This document shows, in pieces, positions 8,642-18,000 of a stretch of 64,000 nucleotides of DNA; position 1 is the stretch's first letter; every line of letters starts with the position of its first letter. A program made the position numbers and the translations under genes. The notes beneath the pieces are model-generated. The model did not search any database, was not told the DNA's origin, and saw only the letters and a program-made list of their open reading frames with translations. The DNA is from JANQLU01 sp964434955 (lineage in GTDB: Bacteria; Planctomycetota; Planctomycetia; Pirellulales; Pirellulaceae). The stretch lies in the NCBI GenBank assembly GCA_964434955.1, contig CAYSXI010000007.1:1-64000 (forward strand), given 5' to 3'.

Positions 8642-9010
8642 CCACTCGCTGGCGCTTCGTGCTTGTATTTTGCGGGAGGTGCCGATGGAGCATTGTTTTC
8701 GATTCGTATGACTACCGACCCGAAGTGTTGAATGTCGGTTGGCATGCCGAATACACTCGCTGGCGCTTCGTGCTTGTATTTTGCGGGAGGTGCCGATAGA
8801 GCATTGTTTTCGCTCTTATGACTCCCGGCCCGAAGTGTTGATTGTCGGTTGGTNNNNNNNNNNNNNNNNNNNNNNNNNNNNNNNNNNNNNNNNNNNNNNN
8901 NNNNNNNNNNNNNNNNNNNNNNNNNNNNNNNNNNNNNNNNNNNNNNNNNNNNNAGTGTTGATTGTCGGTTGGTATGCCGAATACACTCGCTGGCGCTTCG
9001 TGCTTGTAGG
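8642..9010 (+). repeat. tandem repeats, 111-base period, interrupted by assembly gap
   Basis: Units begin CACTCGCTGGCGCTTCGTGC and run through TTTTGCGGGAGGTGCCGAT, GAGCATTGTTTTCG, TATGACT, CCCGAAGTGTTGA and TGTCGGTTGG. Core starts are at 8643, 8754 and 8984; the first two are 111 bases apart. The N run stands between the second unit's end (GTGTTGATTGTCGGTTGGT) and an identical stretch before the third unit, so an unknown number of units is missing. The third unit diverges after GTGCTTGTAG. No protein-coding sense is convincing and there is no CRISPR-like short spacing. Confidence 0.85.
8854..8953. other. assembly gap of 100 N
   Basis: Exactly 100 N bases, the conventional size for a gap of unknown length, flanked on both sides by the same GTGTTGATTGTCGGTTGGT sequence. 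The assembler probably failed to resolve the tandem array. Confidence 0.95.
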
Positions 9011-9045
9011 CTGTCGGTTGCTTGGAGGTTGTTCAACGTCGGTTT

Positions 9046-9080
9046 TGCACGGCTTAGCCAAGCGCGAACGCGCTCGTGCA
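9046..9080. repeat. inverted repeat / possible stem-loop
   Basis: TGCACG (9046-9051) pairs with CGTGCA (9075-9080), and AGCGCG (9061-9066) pairs with CGCGCT (9069-9074) around an AA loop. A nine-base bulge GCTTAGCCA lies between the two left arms. It sits between the repeat array and the end of the leftward EVE gene (stop at 9100), so it could help stop that transcript, although no T-run follows on either strand. Confidence 0.45.
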
Positions 9081-9099
9081 TGGCTTACTTCGTCGTTGA

Positions 9100-9582
9100 T
9101 CAGCTTCCTTTTTTGGCGGCCATCTTCAAGATCGTATCGAACTCTTTCTTTTTGACCGGTTGAACAGAAAGCCTTGAGTTATTGAGCAATACCATGTCGG
9201 CCAAAGATTTGGTTGCTTTAATTTCGGGTAAGGACACCAAATCAGCGAAGACTTCGTCAAGTTTGATATCGACCATGAACCAGGTGGGCGAGTCCTTTTT
9301 GGATTTGGCGTCGAAATACTTGCTTTTCTTGTCGAAGGCGCTGAAGTCGGGGTAGGACTCTTTGACGACGGTCGCGGTTCCTGCGACGCCCGCCGGTTTG
9401 GCGTTGGAATGGTAAAACAGAACGCGATCACCGATCCGCATGTCATCGCGCATAAAGTTTCTTGCCTGGTAGTTTCGAACGCCGTCCCAGAATGTCGTTT
9501 GGCCCTTGTCCTTGGCCAGGTTCTGAATCGAATACACATGCGGCTCGGATTTCATGAGCCAATACTGTTTTGCTTTTGCCAT
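9100..9582 (-). CDS. EVE domain protein (thymocyte nuclear protein 1-like)
   Basis: 160 residues, which is the full size of a single-domain EVE protein. It opens with YWLMKSEPHVYSIQNL, then 'WDGVRNYQARNFMRDDMRIGDRVLFYHSN' (read as two motifs: WDGVRNYQARNF and GDRVLFYHSN), then 'GVAGTATVV' and 'WFMVDIKLDE'. These are the conserved EVE elements that form a PUA-like pocket thought to read modified bases in DNA or RNA. No restriction partner is adjacent. It follows floA on the same strand but the terminator at 9594-9628 separates them, so it probably has its own promoter or depends on read-through. Confidence 0.92.
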   Translation of the reverse strand: MAKAKQYWLMKSEPHVYSIQNLAKDKGQTTFWDGVRNYQARNFMRDDMRIGDRVLFYHSNAKPAGVAGTATVVKESYPDFSAFDKKSKYFDAKSKKDSPTWFMVDIKLDEVFADLVSLPEIKATKSLADMVLLNNSRLSVQPVKKKEFDTILKMAAKKGS

Positions 9583-9593
9583 TCTTGAACCCT

Positions 9594-9628
9594 AAAAAAA
9601 TTAATGCCGAGCTGAAGCAGCCCGGCAT
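9594..9628 (-). terminator. intrinsic terminator after floA
   Basis: On the minus strand a hairpin with arms ATGCCG and GCTG pairing to CAGC and CGGCAT (one internal mismatch, AAG/CTT loop) is followed by TAA and seven T residues. It lies 29 bases beyond the floA stop codon, the classical position for a Rho-independent terminator. Confidence 0.85.
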
Positions 9629-9656
9629 CAAGATGAATATCGTATTCTGATTCGAA

Positions 9657-10604
9657 TTAGCCTTTCGAATTCACGTGCAAGTTTCCTTCACGGAACGCGT
9701 CGGCCATCGCTTTCGGAACTTCGGCTTCCGCGAGAACCAGAGCCGCTCGGTTCTTGGCCACCGAAGCCTTGTTCTCCTGTTCATGGGCGATCGCTTCTGC
9801 ACGACGGCCTTCCGCAAGCGCCCGGGCAACACGCGTATCTGCTTCGGCTTGGTCGGCTTGGAGCCGGGCGCCGATATTTTCCCCCACGTCAATGTCGGCG
9901 ATGTCGATCGAGACAATTTCAAACGCGGTGTGTGCGTCCAAGCCTCGTTCGAGAACGGCTTTTGAAATCCGGTCCGGATTTTCCAGAACATCGCCGTGAA
10001 CTTCGGCGGAACCAATCGACGAAATAATACTTTCGCCAACCCGTGCAATGATGGTTTCTTCGGTTGCACCACCGATCAGCTGTTCCAGGTTGGTGCGCAC
10101 GGTGACCCGGGCGCGAATTTTCAGCTCAACACCATCCCGCGCAATCGCACTCAAAAAATTCTTTCCGCTGCGTTGTGCGTCGGGACAGTCAATGACTTTG
10201 GGATAGACACTGGTTTTGACGGCATCAAGAACATCACGACCGGCAAGGTCGATGGCCGCGGCCCGATCAAAATCCAGATCGATGCCTGCTCGTTCCGCAG
10301 CAATGATCGCGTTGATTACACGCATCACGTCACCACCGGCCAGGAAGTGGGCTTCGAGACGTTGGGTACTAACCCCCTGTCGTCGATTGATATTCAATCC
10401 GGCTTGGGCCGCCATGATTTTTGCCGTCACAATGACGGTGGGTCGCACCTGCCGGAAACCCATTCCAACGAGGCTGAGCAGACTCACATCAGCGCTCGAC
10501 ATGAATGCTTGAAACCAAAGTTTCCCGTAGGAGACAAAGATTGCGGCAACAACAAGCAAAAACAGTGCGGCGACAACAATGGCGCCAATGACAACGGGTC
10601 CCAT
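9657..10604 (-). CDS. floA: flotillin-like protein FloA
   Basis: 315 residues; AGGTG precedes the ATG by six bases. A single N-terminal membrane hairpin (about residues 4-26) is followed by the SPFH/band-7 core '[18 protein letters not shown]' and '[20 protein letters not shown]', and a C-terminal Ala/Glu-rich coiled coil ('[20 protein letters not shown]' to '[15 protein letters not shown]'). This matches FloA/YqfA of Bacillus in length and motifs. FloA scaffolds functional membrane microdomains and influences fluidity, secretion and signalling. Here it stands alone without an NfeD partner in view. The identification is firm. Confidence 0.95.
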   Translation of the reverse strand: MGPVVIGAIVVAALFLLVVAAIFVSYGKLWFQAFMSSADVSLLSLVGMGFRQVRPTVIVTAKIMAAQAGLNINRRQGVSTQRLEAHFLAGGDVMRVINAIIAAERAGIDLDFDRAAAIDLAGRDVLDAVKTSVYPKVIDCPDAQRSGKNFLSAIARDGVELKIRARVTVRTNLEQLIGGATEETIIARVGESIISSIGSAEVHGDVLENPDRISKAVLERGLDAHTAFEIVSIDIADIDVGENIGARLQADQAEADTRVARALAEGRRAEAIAHEQENKASVAKNRAALVLAEAEVPKAMADAFREGNLHVNSKG

Positions 10605-10740
10605 CTTTCACCTGTGAAGTCAGGAGGATCACGTAAACTTTTAATCTGGTTTAATTTTAGCCAAGCCTAAATGCCGGGGAAACCGCCCAAATCACCTTGA
10701 ATTCAGATGATTCCTCGCCGAAAACCGGCCCACAAACCAA

Positions 10741-11886
10741 TTAGCTGCAAATCCAGCCACCGCCCAAAACTCGGTTTTCGTCGTAGCAGACGACAGCCTG
10801 GCCCGGGGCGACCCCGCGCTGGGGCTCATCAAATTCAATCTGCAACTCGTTGTTTTCGAGGACTTGAGCCCGCGCAGCAGCCGCTCGGCTGTTGTAACGA
10901 ATCTGTGCCAAACAAGAAAATTCCAAGCCAGGGACGATGGCTGAACCGTCGGCCAACTCCCCGGTTAACCAATTGGTTTCGTTGGCGGCAAGTGAGCGTC
11001 GTCCAAGCTCATCCAGCTTTCCAATCACCACACGATTGGATTGGGAATCAATGCGAACCACAAAATAGGGTTCGCCCATCGCGACGCCCAAGCCCTTTCG
11101 CTGACCAATCGTGAACCCTTCGATTCCGGGATGCGTTCCAACCACATCGCCGCTCGTGGTGACGATCTCGCCCGAGGTGTCGATTCCCTGCTCCTGTCGG
11201 CGGCGCACGAAATCGCCATGGTGACCGGAAGTCACAAAACAAATTTCCTGACTGTCTTTCTTTTCAGCGACATTGAGACCAACCAGCCCCGCCATCCGGC
11301 GGATATCCGGTTTTTCGTAGTAACCGACAGGAAGCAGCATTCGCTCGAGGAATTTTTTCTTGATACCAAACAACACGTAGGACTGGTCCTTTGACAGGTC
11401 CACGCCGCGCAGAAGCTTGAGAGAATCGCCCTCGCGCTCAAGTCGAGCATAGTGTCCGGTTGCCACAAACTCGGCACCGACACTATCTGCATAGTCAAAC
11501 AACTTGCCGAACTTGATTCGGTTGTTGCACATCACGCAAGGGTTAGGCGTACGCCCGATCGAATACTCATCGACGAAGTAGTCGATGATCCCTCGAAACT
11601 CCTCCTCCAGGTTCAGGGCGTAAAAGGGAATGCCAATCGTCTCTGCGACCCGCCGGCCATCTTCCGCATCCAGAGCACTGCAGCATCCCTGCTTGTGGTC
11701 CGCACGCGGATTAAGAACGGGGAGCAAAGGAGAGGATTCGCGTTGCCCATCGATGGAGCAAGCCGAAACGGCTTTTTCGCCATGGCGCATAAATACACCA
11801 ATCACCTGATGACCTTGTTCGGTCAACAAATGCGCTGCGACGCTGGAGTCAACGCCGCCCGACATGGCTAGGACAACTCGGGCCAA
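10741..11886 (-). CDS. mnmA: tRNA-specific 2-thiouridylase MnmA
   Basis: 381 residues beginning with TTG at 11886, supported by AAGGAAAG about six bases upstream; the first codons run straight into the PP-loop VLAMSGGVDSSVAAHLL. Other signatures are GRTPNPCVMCN (first catalytic Cys), DSQEICFVT (second Cys), TIGQRKGLGVA and the C-terminal 'APGQAVVCYDENRVLGGGW'. MnmA uses ATP and sulfur relayed from IscS to make s2U34 in tRNA-Lys, -Glu and -Gln. Between the PP-loop and the CCSALDAEDGRRVA motif is a basic/Pro insert of roughly 20 residues not typical of E. coli MnmA. Confidence 0.96.
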   Translation of the reverse strand: MARVVLAMSGGVDSSVAAHLLTEQGHQVIGVFMRHGEKAVSACSIDGQRESSPLLPVLNPRADHKQGCCSALDAEDGRRVAETIGIPFYALNLEEEFRGIIDYFVDEYSIGRTPNPCVMCNNRIKFGKLFDYADSVGAEFVATGHYARLEREGDSLKLLRGVDLSKDQSYVLFGIKKKFLERMLLPVGYYEKPDIRRMAGLVGLNVAEKKDSQEICFVTSGHHGDFVRRRQEQGIDTSGEIVTTSGDVVGTHPGIEGFTIGQRKGLGVAMGEPYFVVRIDSQSNRVVIGKLDELGRRSLAANETNWLTGELADGSAIVPGLEFSCLAQIRYNSRAAAARAQVLENNELQIEFDEPQRGVAPGQAVVCYDENRVLGGGWICS

Positions 11887-12150
11887 TTTCTTTCCTTTCT
11901 GAACGAATTTTCATTATAGCGCGGGACCGAATCATGGAAAGCGTCGCTGAGTTTCGCAAATTGCCAACATTGCGGTTCCTGATGATGATCCACCCCTACA
12001 TGAGCATCGGAACCAATGCTAGGTTCGTTGCTGCCTCCATCGTATCCGACGGCAATCAATGTCGATCTATGCGGTCGCCAAGATAATCGCAGGCCGGCCT
12101 GTGTTCGGGTTGTGTTTCAGTGCGACAAAGCAATTCGAAAGGAAAATCAA

Positions 12151-12663
12151 ATGATCCTTGTCGTTTCAACCAGTCTGAATCCGGAAAGCTGCAGTCGCGT
12201 TCTCGCGAGGCATGCATTGGACCAGTTGAAAACAACCGGCCAGCAGGCAGATTGGCTGGACCTTCAGGATTTGGAGTTGCCTTTTTGCAACGCGTCGAGC
12301 TGCTACAACCATCCGAATGTTGGCAAAGTCGCAAAGCAGATTGCCGATGCCAAATGCGTTTTGATGGCTTGTCCAATTTACAACTTTGACGTCGGCGCGG
12401 CTGCAAAAAACCTGGTTGAACTGACCGGGCGCAATTCCTGGTCGGAGAAGGTTGTCGGGTTTCTCCTGTCTGCCGGAGGACTGGGTAGCTACATGTCGGT
12501 CATGCCCTTCGCCAATAGCCTGATGCTTGACTTCCGTTGCCTGATCATTCCCCGATTTGTTTACACCACCTCGGAAGGTGTCTCGGGGGAAAACCTTGTT
12601 GGTGACGGCTTGGCGGAGCGAATCGATGAATTGAATCAGCGTGCGATTCAGCTAATCCGGTAA
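12151..12663 (+). CDS. NADPH-dependent FMN reductase-like protein
   Basis: 170 residues from the ATG at 12151; AAAGGA lies nine bases upstream. The flavodoxin-like fold starts at once (ILVVSTSLNPESCSRVLA, where Ser-rich loop binds FMN phosphate). It continues with LMACPIYNFDVGAAAKNLVE (P-I-Y-N loop of the SsuE/YieF family) and GFLLSAGGLGSYMSVMPFA. Family members reduce FMN or quinones with NAD(P)H. The open frame extends upstream to 12016, but those 45 residues have no fold match. It is convergent with the exonuclease gene, with only 15 bases between stops. Confidence 0.88.
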   Translation: MILVVSTSLNPESCSRVLARHALDQLKTTGQQADWLDLQDLELPFCNASSCYNHPNVGKVAKQIADAKCVLMACPIYNFDVGAAAKNLVELTGRNSWSEKVVGFLLSAGGLGSYMSVMPFANSLMLDFRCLIIPRFVYTTSEGVSGENLVGDGLAERIDELNQRAIQLIR

Positions 12664-12678
12664 ACTTGCAGGATACGT

Positions 12679-13494
12679 CTACCAGGGATTCTCCCATTCG
12701 CCCGAGCGCTCCAGGTATTCCGCATAGACTGGAATGGCCTGACTTTCTTTTTCCAACCATTCGCGTGTCGTATCGATGATCTCTTGCTCTCGCTCGAGCG
12801 TGATCTGACCTGTCAGGACGGAAACTCGCAGAAATACAAAATAAGTGTCCAGAACATCGCAACGACAATAGTCATTGATCCGCTCCGACTGTCCTTCGGC
12901 GTGCAAATCTTGAACCATGTGTCCGGCGATGCCCATTTTTCCCGGTTTGCCGAGGATGGTCGCCGCCAGATTCAATCCGCCGTTGAATCGAGTGGCGCTA
13001 AAGTTGGTCAATACATCCTGCAAGTCCAAATGAGCGACCTGGTTGTAGCGATTTCTTCGCTGCTCATACGACTTGTCCTGCAGGTTAAACCAGGCCGGTA
13101 CCGTGATTCCAAACCGAAACGCGGCTAATTCCATGATCGGAATATCGAACGTTCGCCCGTTGAAAGTCACAAAGGTCGGCATCTCGTACTGGTACCAGCC
13201 GCGCCAAAAATTCTCCGTAATGATGTGGGGCCGAAACTTGGGTGGATCCAAAGTAACGACGTCAATCAACTGAAAATTCTCGTCGACCTTTGCGGCCGCG
13301 ACGGAAACCGGAACCTGAAACGTGTAAGGAATAAAGTCCGATTCGTACTTGGCCATCAACTCGGCCCGATATCGATCGACGGCTTCTTCCGGTGTCAAAT
13401 CGTCGCCCGGATATCGGACGCGCGAAACCAGCTCGCCGTCGGCAACGCTTTCGACGTCAAATACGAGATATCGGGGGGCTTTCGTTTCTGTCAT
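12679..13494 (-). CDS. PolB-like predicted 3'-5' exonuclease
   Basis: 271 residues from the ATG at 13494; the longer frame to 13671 is rejected because the exonuclease fold starts at YLVFDVESV, right after this ATG. Exo I motif DVES (Asp, Glu metal ligands) is followed by exo II in 'FVTFNGRTFDIPIMEL' and exo III in 'INDYCRCDVLDTYFVFLR' (Y-x3-D). This is the layout of the PF10108 family, DnaQ-like nucleases related to the DNA polymerase B proofreading domain but lacking the polymerase. Role is likely in DNA repair or RNA/DNA end trimming; the exact substrate is not known. Confidence 0.88.
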   Translation of the reverse strand: MTETKAPRYLVFDVESVADGELVSRVRYPGDDLTPEEAVDRYRAELMAKYESDFIPYTFQVPVSVAAAKVDENFQLIDVVTLDPPKFRPHIITENFWRGWYQYEMPTFVTFNGRTFDIPIMELAAFRFGITVPAWFNLQDKSYEQRRNRYNQVAHLDLQDVLTNFSATRFNGGLNLAATILGKPGKMGIAGHMVQDLHAEGQSERINDYCRCDVLDTYFVFLRVSVLTGQITLEREQEIIDTTREWLEKESQAIPVYAEYLERSGEWENPW

Positions 13495-13651
13495 GGCTAT
13501 CAATCGTAGGCGCAAAGTTTCAAAAACAAAACCAGTCGCGCGACACCTTCGGTCAAATGCATCAACAATTTCTCGCGACCAATCATGGAATTGACCCTTG
13601 GCGGGCGATCGTTTCCAATGCGAGTCATTGACCCAACCCCAAGGATTGCCA

Positions 13652-14902
13652 ATGACTTTGCCGACGATCAATCGCTCGCGAATGCTGGAAAACTTTTTGA
13701 CCTACGTCAAAGTCGATACGACGGCCAAAGACGACACCGACCATTATCCGAGTAGTCCCGGTCAGTTGGAGCTCGGCAAGATATTGCTTCGGCAACTTCA
13801 GGAACTTGGGCTTTCCGACGCGCATCAAGACGAATACGGCATCGTGATGGCCACGATCCCTTCGAACCTGGAAACATCGGCCCCAACGATCGCCTTCAAT
13901 TCCCATGTGGATACGTCTCCGGAAACAACCGGCGCCAATGTGAAACCCCATGTGATCGAAAGCTATGCCGGTGGTGACATTGTATTGAGTGGCGATTCGT
14001 CCAAGGTGATCACAGAGTCGCAATGCCCCGAGTTAAAAGACGCGATCGGCAAAACAATCATCACGACGGATGGGACAACGTTGCTTGGTGGCGATGACAA
14101 GGCGGGGGTCGCGATCATTATGGAACTTGCGGCGACGCTGCTTGAGAATCCCGAAGTTCCTCGCGGCGAAATCCGAGTCCTGTTTACTTGCGACGAAGAG
14201 ATCGGACGTGGCCCCAAGCATGTCGATATCGAGCAAGTGAATGCGGTCGCGTGTTACACATTTGACGGGGGTGGCCAGAATGACGTCGACGTCGAAACCT
14301 TTTCGGCGGACGGCGCGCTGGTAAAGATCCAAGGCGTCAACATCCATCCGGCGATCGCCAAAGACAAAATGATCAACGCCGTCCGCGCCACAGCCGACTT
14401 CCTTCAACGCTTGCCCGCCGAGCTGTCTCCCGAAAGAACGGATGGCCGGGACGGATTTTTGCACCCTTACGTGATCGATGGCGGTGTTGCCGAAGTCAAC
14501 TTGAAAGTCCTGTTGCGAAGTTTTGATACGTCGGAACTGTCGACCTTCGCCGAGCTGCTTAAAAAATGCGCGGCGGAAACCGAACAAGCTTGCGCGGGAA
14601 CCAGCGTCGAAGTCGAAGTCACCAAGCAGTATCGAAACATGGCAGACGGCTTGGAAAAGGAACCACGAGCGGCGGAGTTCGCTCTGCAGGCGCATCGAAA
14701 TCTGGGTCGCGAACCCAACCAATCCATCATCCGAGGCGGAACGGATGGATCCCAATTCACCGAACGCGGCCTTCCGACACCGAATCTCTCGAGTGGACAA
14801 CACAACATTCACTCTCCGCTTGAATGGGCCTGTCTCGATGAAATGGTAGCAGCCTGCGAAATCGGTCTCGAAATCGTGCGACTTTGGAGCGAGACGGACT
14901 AG
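13652..14902 (+). CDS. pepT: peptidase T (tripeptide aminopeptidase)
   Basis: 416 residues from the ATG at 13652, preceded by AAGGA. M20-family di-zinc peptidase features are clear. 'PTIAFNSHVDTSPETTG' carries the first zinc ligands and catalytic Asp, LLGGDDKAGVAIIME the bridging Asp, and FTCDEEIGRGPKHVD the catalytic Glu pair. YTFDGGG and the late 'GGTDGSQFTERGLPTPNLSSG' with GQHNIHSPLEW (final His ligand) complete the site. PepT removes the N-terminal residue of tripeptides in the cytoplasm. It is divergent from the exonuclease, with about 157 bases between starts. Confidence 0.95.
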   Translation: MTLPTINRSRMLENFLTYVKVDTTAKDDTDHYPSSPGQLELGKILLRQLQELGLSDAHQDEYGIVMATIPSNLETSAPTIAFNSHVDTSPETTGANVKPHVIESYAGGDIVLSGDSSKVITESQCPELKDAIGKTIITTDGTTLLGGDDKAGVAIIMELAATLLENPEVPRGEIRVLFTCDEEIGRGPKHVDIEQVNAVACYTFDGGGQNDVDVETFSADGALVKIQGVNIHPAIAKDKMINAVRATADFLQRLPAELSPERTDGRDGFLHPYVIDGGVAEVNLKVLLRSFDTSELSTFAELLKKCAAETEQACAGTSVEVEVTKQYRNMADGLEKEPRAAEFALQAHRNLGREPNQSIIRGGTDGSQFTERGLPTPNLSSGQHNIHSPLEWACLDEMVAACEIGLEIVRLWSETD

Positions 14903-14943
14903 GATTTCCCCACTTCACATCGAATGCCCGATTGAACGCCCAT

Positions 14944-14975
14944 TCATTCGCTAGCGTTCGCTGCTTTTGCCTTTT
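14944..14975 (+). repeat. possible further diverged copy of the CACTCGCTGG repeat
   Basis: CATTCGCTAGCGTTCGCTGC is close to the CACTCGCTGGCGCTTCGTGC core of the 8.6 kb array, with transition differences and a small indel, and is also followed by a T-rich stretch. It lies between pepT and the AsmA-like gene. Similarity is short, so this is tentative. Confidence 0.3.
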
Positions 14976-15037
14976 GACAAACTCCGAAATTGAATAGATT
15001 CCCGGGTCCTTCAGCTCCCTTCTCCCGGTGAATCCTC

Positions 15038-18000
15038 GTGTCCGAAGACGAATTCCTCGACGAACCCGATTCCAACGACGCGGCTTCGAAACGACGAAGA
15101 AAAACACCCCGCCGAAGTCAAACACTGGTGGGTGTGATCCTGATCGGCATCATCATTTTCTTTCTGCCGAATCTGGTATTGATGTCGCCGTTGAAACACA
15201 AAGTCGTAAGCATTGCGACGAGTGACGTCGACGGCAAAGTTCAAGTTGAATCGATTCGCGGGGGCTGGCTTCAATCGATACGAATTCAAAACCTCTCGAT
15301 CACCGATTCGCAGAACCGGGAAGTCCTCCGTGCCAAAGAGGTTCGCCTCACGAAGAACATCCTCGGATTGATATTCGGCGAAGGATTTGGCGATTTCGAA
15401 ATTGATCAACCGAAAGCGGATGTCTATGTCCGCAAACAGGGAACCAACATGGAGGACCTGTTTTCGAAGTACCTCGAATCGGACGAACCATCGGATCCGA
15501 TTCCCCCTTTCAACATTAAACTCAACGGGGGGCAACTGAGACTCACCAACCAGCTGGATGGATCCGTTATCGAGTACGGCGAAGTGAACGCGGACTTGCG
15601 CCTGTTTGATGATTCCGGGATGGCCGTCTCTTTGACTGGAAACGATCTGACTCATGGTGGCCAACTCGCTGTCAACGGAAAGATCAACACGGGTGTAAAT
15701 CAGCTCGATTTCTCGCAGGGAGAATTGGGCGTTGAAATTCAACACGCTGGCGTGGGCCTCGCGACAACCATTCTGACCCGAATTGGATACGACACCTCGG
15801 CGACCGGTTTGGCCAATGGCAAGGCGACGATTGGCTGGGTCGGCTACGGGCAAACGATTACCACGGGCTTCGAAAATTTCGCCGTTCAAAACTCGATCCT
15901 TGCAGCCCCCGATTACATCGGCCAGGATCGGATCATGATCGGTCGAGGAGCGCTTCAAGGCGGTTTCGAGAAAGCCGGCAACAAGATGACGGCCTACAAG
16001 TTCCAACTTCAAACTGACTTTGCAAAAATGAGCGCCAACGGAACGGCGGATCTCGACGCCATTTCCAATGTCCTGACGACAGGACAATTGCGGTCGAGCA
16101 ATTTCCAACTGGACGGCCATGCCGACGTGGCCAGCCTGGCGCAAATGCTTCCGAACACGCTCGGGATTCATCGTGACCTGCGTTTTCAATCTGGAAAACT
16201 CATGTTTCAATCGTTCTGCCGAACGGAAAGCGAAAAACAACGAATTCTGCTGAATGCCGAGTTACAGAATCTTGTTGGGGTTCGCGGCCAACAGCCATTC
16301 TCAATCCGCGACCCGGTTCGGATCGTCGCGGTCGCAACCCAAACGGATCAACAAACCACGATCGACGACTTCAAGATCAGTTCCCACTTTGTCAATGTCA
16401 CCGGCAGTGGCACGACCCGGCAAGCCGAATTTCGGGCAAACGGCGACTTAAGCCAGTTGGCAAATGAACTTTCGCAATTTGTCGACCTCAGCAACTATCG
16501 CCTCGGTGGCCGGTTCGAAGGAAATGTTCAACTGGTTCCTATCCCTTCCGCTGAAGGCGGACCGCCGCGAATGGATTGGAAGGCAAAAATTCGAGTTACC
16601 AACGCCGACATCTCGATTCCCAGTTGGGGACGATTTCGAGAAAGGCAGTTGGACCTGGTTTCCAACATTCGGCTTTGGCAAAACACCGATTCGTCTTTGG
16701 GTGTCGAACAATCGACCTTTGATTTGACCGCGGGCTCGGACCGACTCAATTTTCAAACTTCTCAGGCCATCAAGAAACTGGGGTTTGATTCGGTATGGGT
16801 TGGCCCGCTGAGAATGGTTGGCAGTGTTGAATCCTGGCATGCGCGGCTAAAACCATTGCTGGGACCCTCCGCAAATTTTCAAAGTGCGGGCACGATTGAC
16901 TTGTCGGCCTCCCTCGCCGCTTCTCCAAACCGAGTCGCGGTTCAAACGTCGCAACTGACCATTGGCAATTTTCAGTTTCGCGGTTGGGGCATGACCATTG
17001 CCGAAAAACAAATTGCAGCAGCCTGTGTCGGGGTTCTGGATTTCACCAAATCCAACCTCGCCTTCGAATCCTTGACGTTGCGAAGTTCCGGTTTCGCCAC
17101 CGGAATCACCAATGCCGAGTTTCAGTACGGCCAGAACATGCGATTCCAGGGGCAGGCGGTTTTCCAGGGCGATCTCAATCGAATTGCCGGTTGGGTCGAC
17201 AGCCTTCGCTCGAACACCATGCACTATTCCGGGCACGTCGTTGGAAGTGCCTCGATGTTGGCGCAGGGAGGCAAGTATTTTGGCGGAATTGATGCCAACG
17301 TGACGCAAGCCAAAGTCATGAAGCGTGCCCCAACATTGAATTCGACGGGACAGACAAAATGGGATCTTGTTTGGCATGAACCGAAGATCACGCTCGGTGG
17401 CAAGCTCTCGACTTCCGACTTCGACACCTACGAATTTGGGAATCTGGCGCTTCAATCAAAAGCGTTGGCCCTTTCGTCTCGCGGAACCTTGTCGGACATT
17501 GGTGGAACCGTGCAAACCAACCTTGTCGGGAATTGGAAACCCGATTGGAAGATGATTTCGCGGATTGTTCACGCCTATACCGGCCAAAATGTCGCCGTCA
17601 CCGGAAACGAAATCCAGGCCTTCACCATTTCGGGCCCCGTTTTCGTTGTGGACCAAGTCGCGAATCGAAGCAACGTGAAACCGGCGGGCAGCAACGGCAA
17701 TGCGCCCACCCAAAGTCGTTTCGCCTCGAGACTATCGCCGAAACTAAAGGTGCAAACAGAAATCCGCTGGGACCAGGCAAACATTGCAGGCTTTCCCTTG
17801 GGCAAAGCGCAGGTGCCGGTCAACTTTGAAAACCAAGTTCTTTCGACGAGCAATCTTCAATTCGGGGTTGGGCGAAGTGGAAAAGCGTCGGTTCAGCCCT
17901 ACCTGAATCTCCAATCGGGCACGCCTGTTCTTGGGCTCGCGAGAAACGCCCGCGTCGACCAATTGGAACTCGGTCCGGAAGTCTGCAAACAGTGGCTCAA

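Noticed and set aside
8643..8984. CRISPR-like array
   Set aside because: The period is 111 bases and units are similar along their whole length, with no short conserved repeat and unique spacers, and no cas genes nearby.
9675..10670. Plus-strand frames opposite floA
   Set aside because: Shadow frames of a strongly conserved minus-strand gene.
15011..16240. 409-residue minus-strand frame opposite the AsmA-like gene
   Set aside because: It is antisense to a coherent envelope protein, lacks a recognisable domain, and has the amino-acid bias of a shadow frame.
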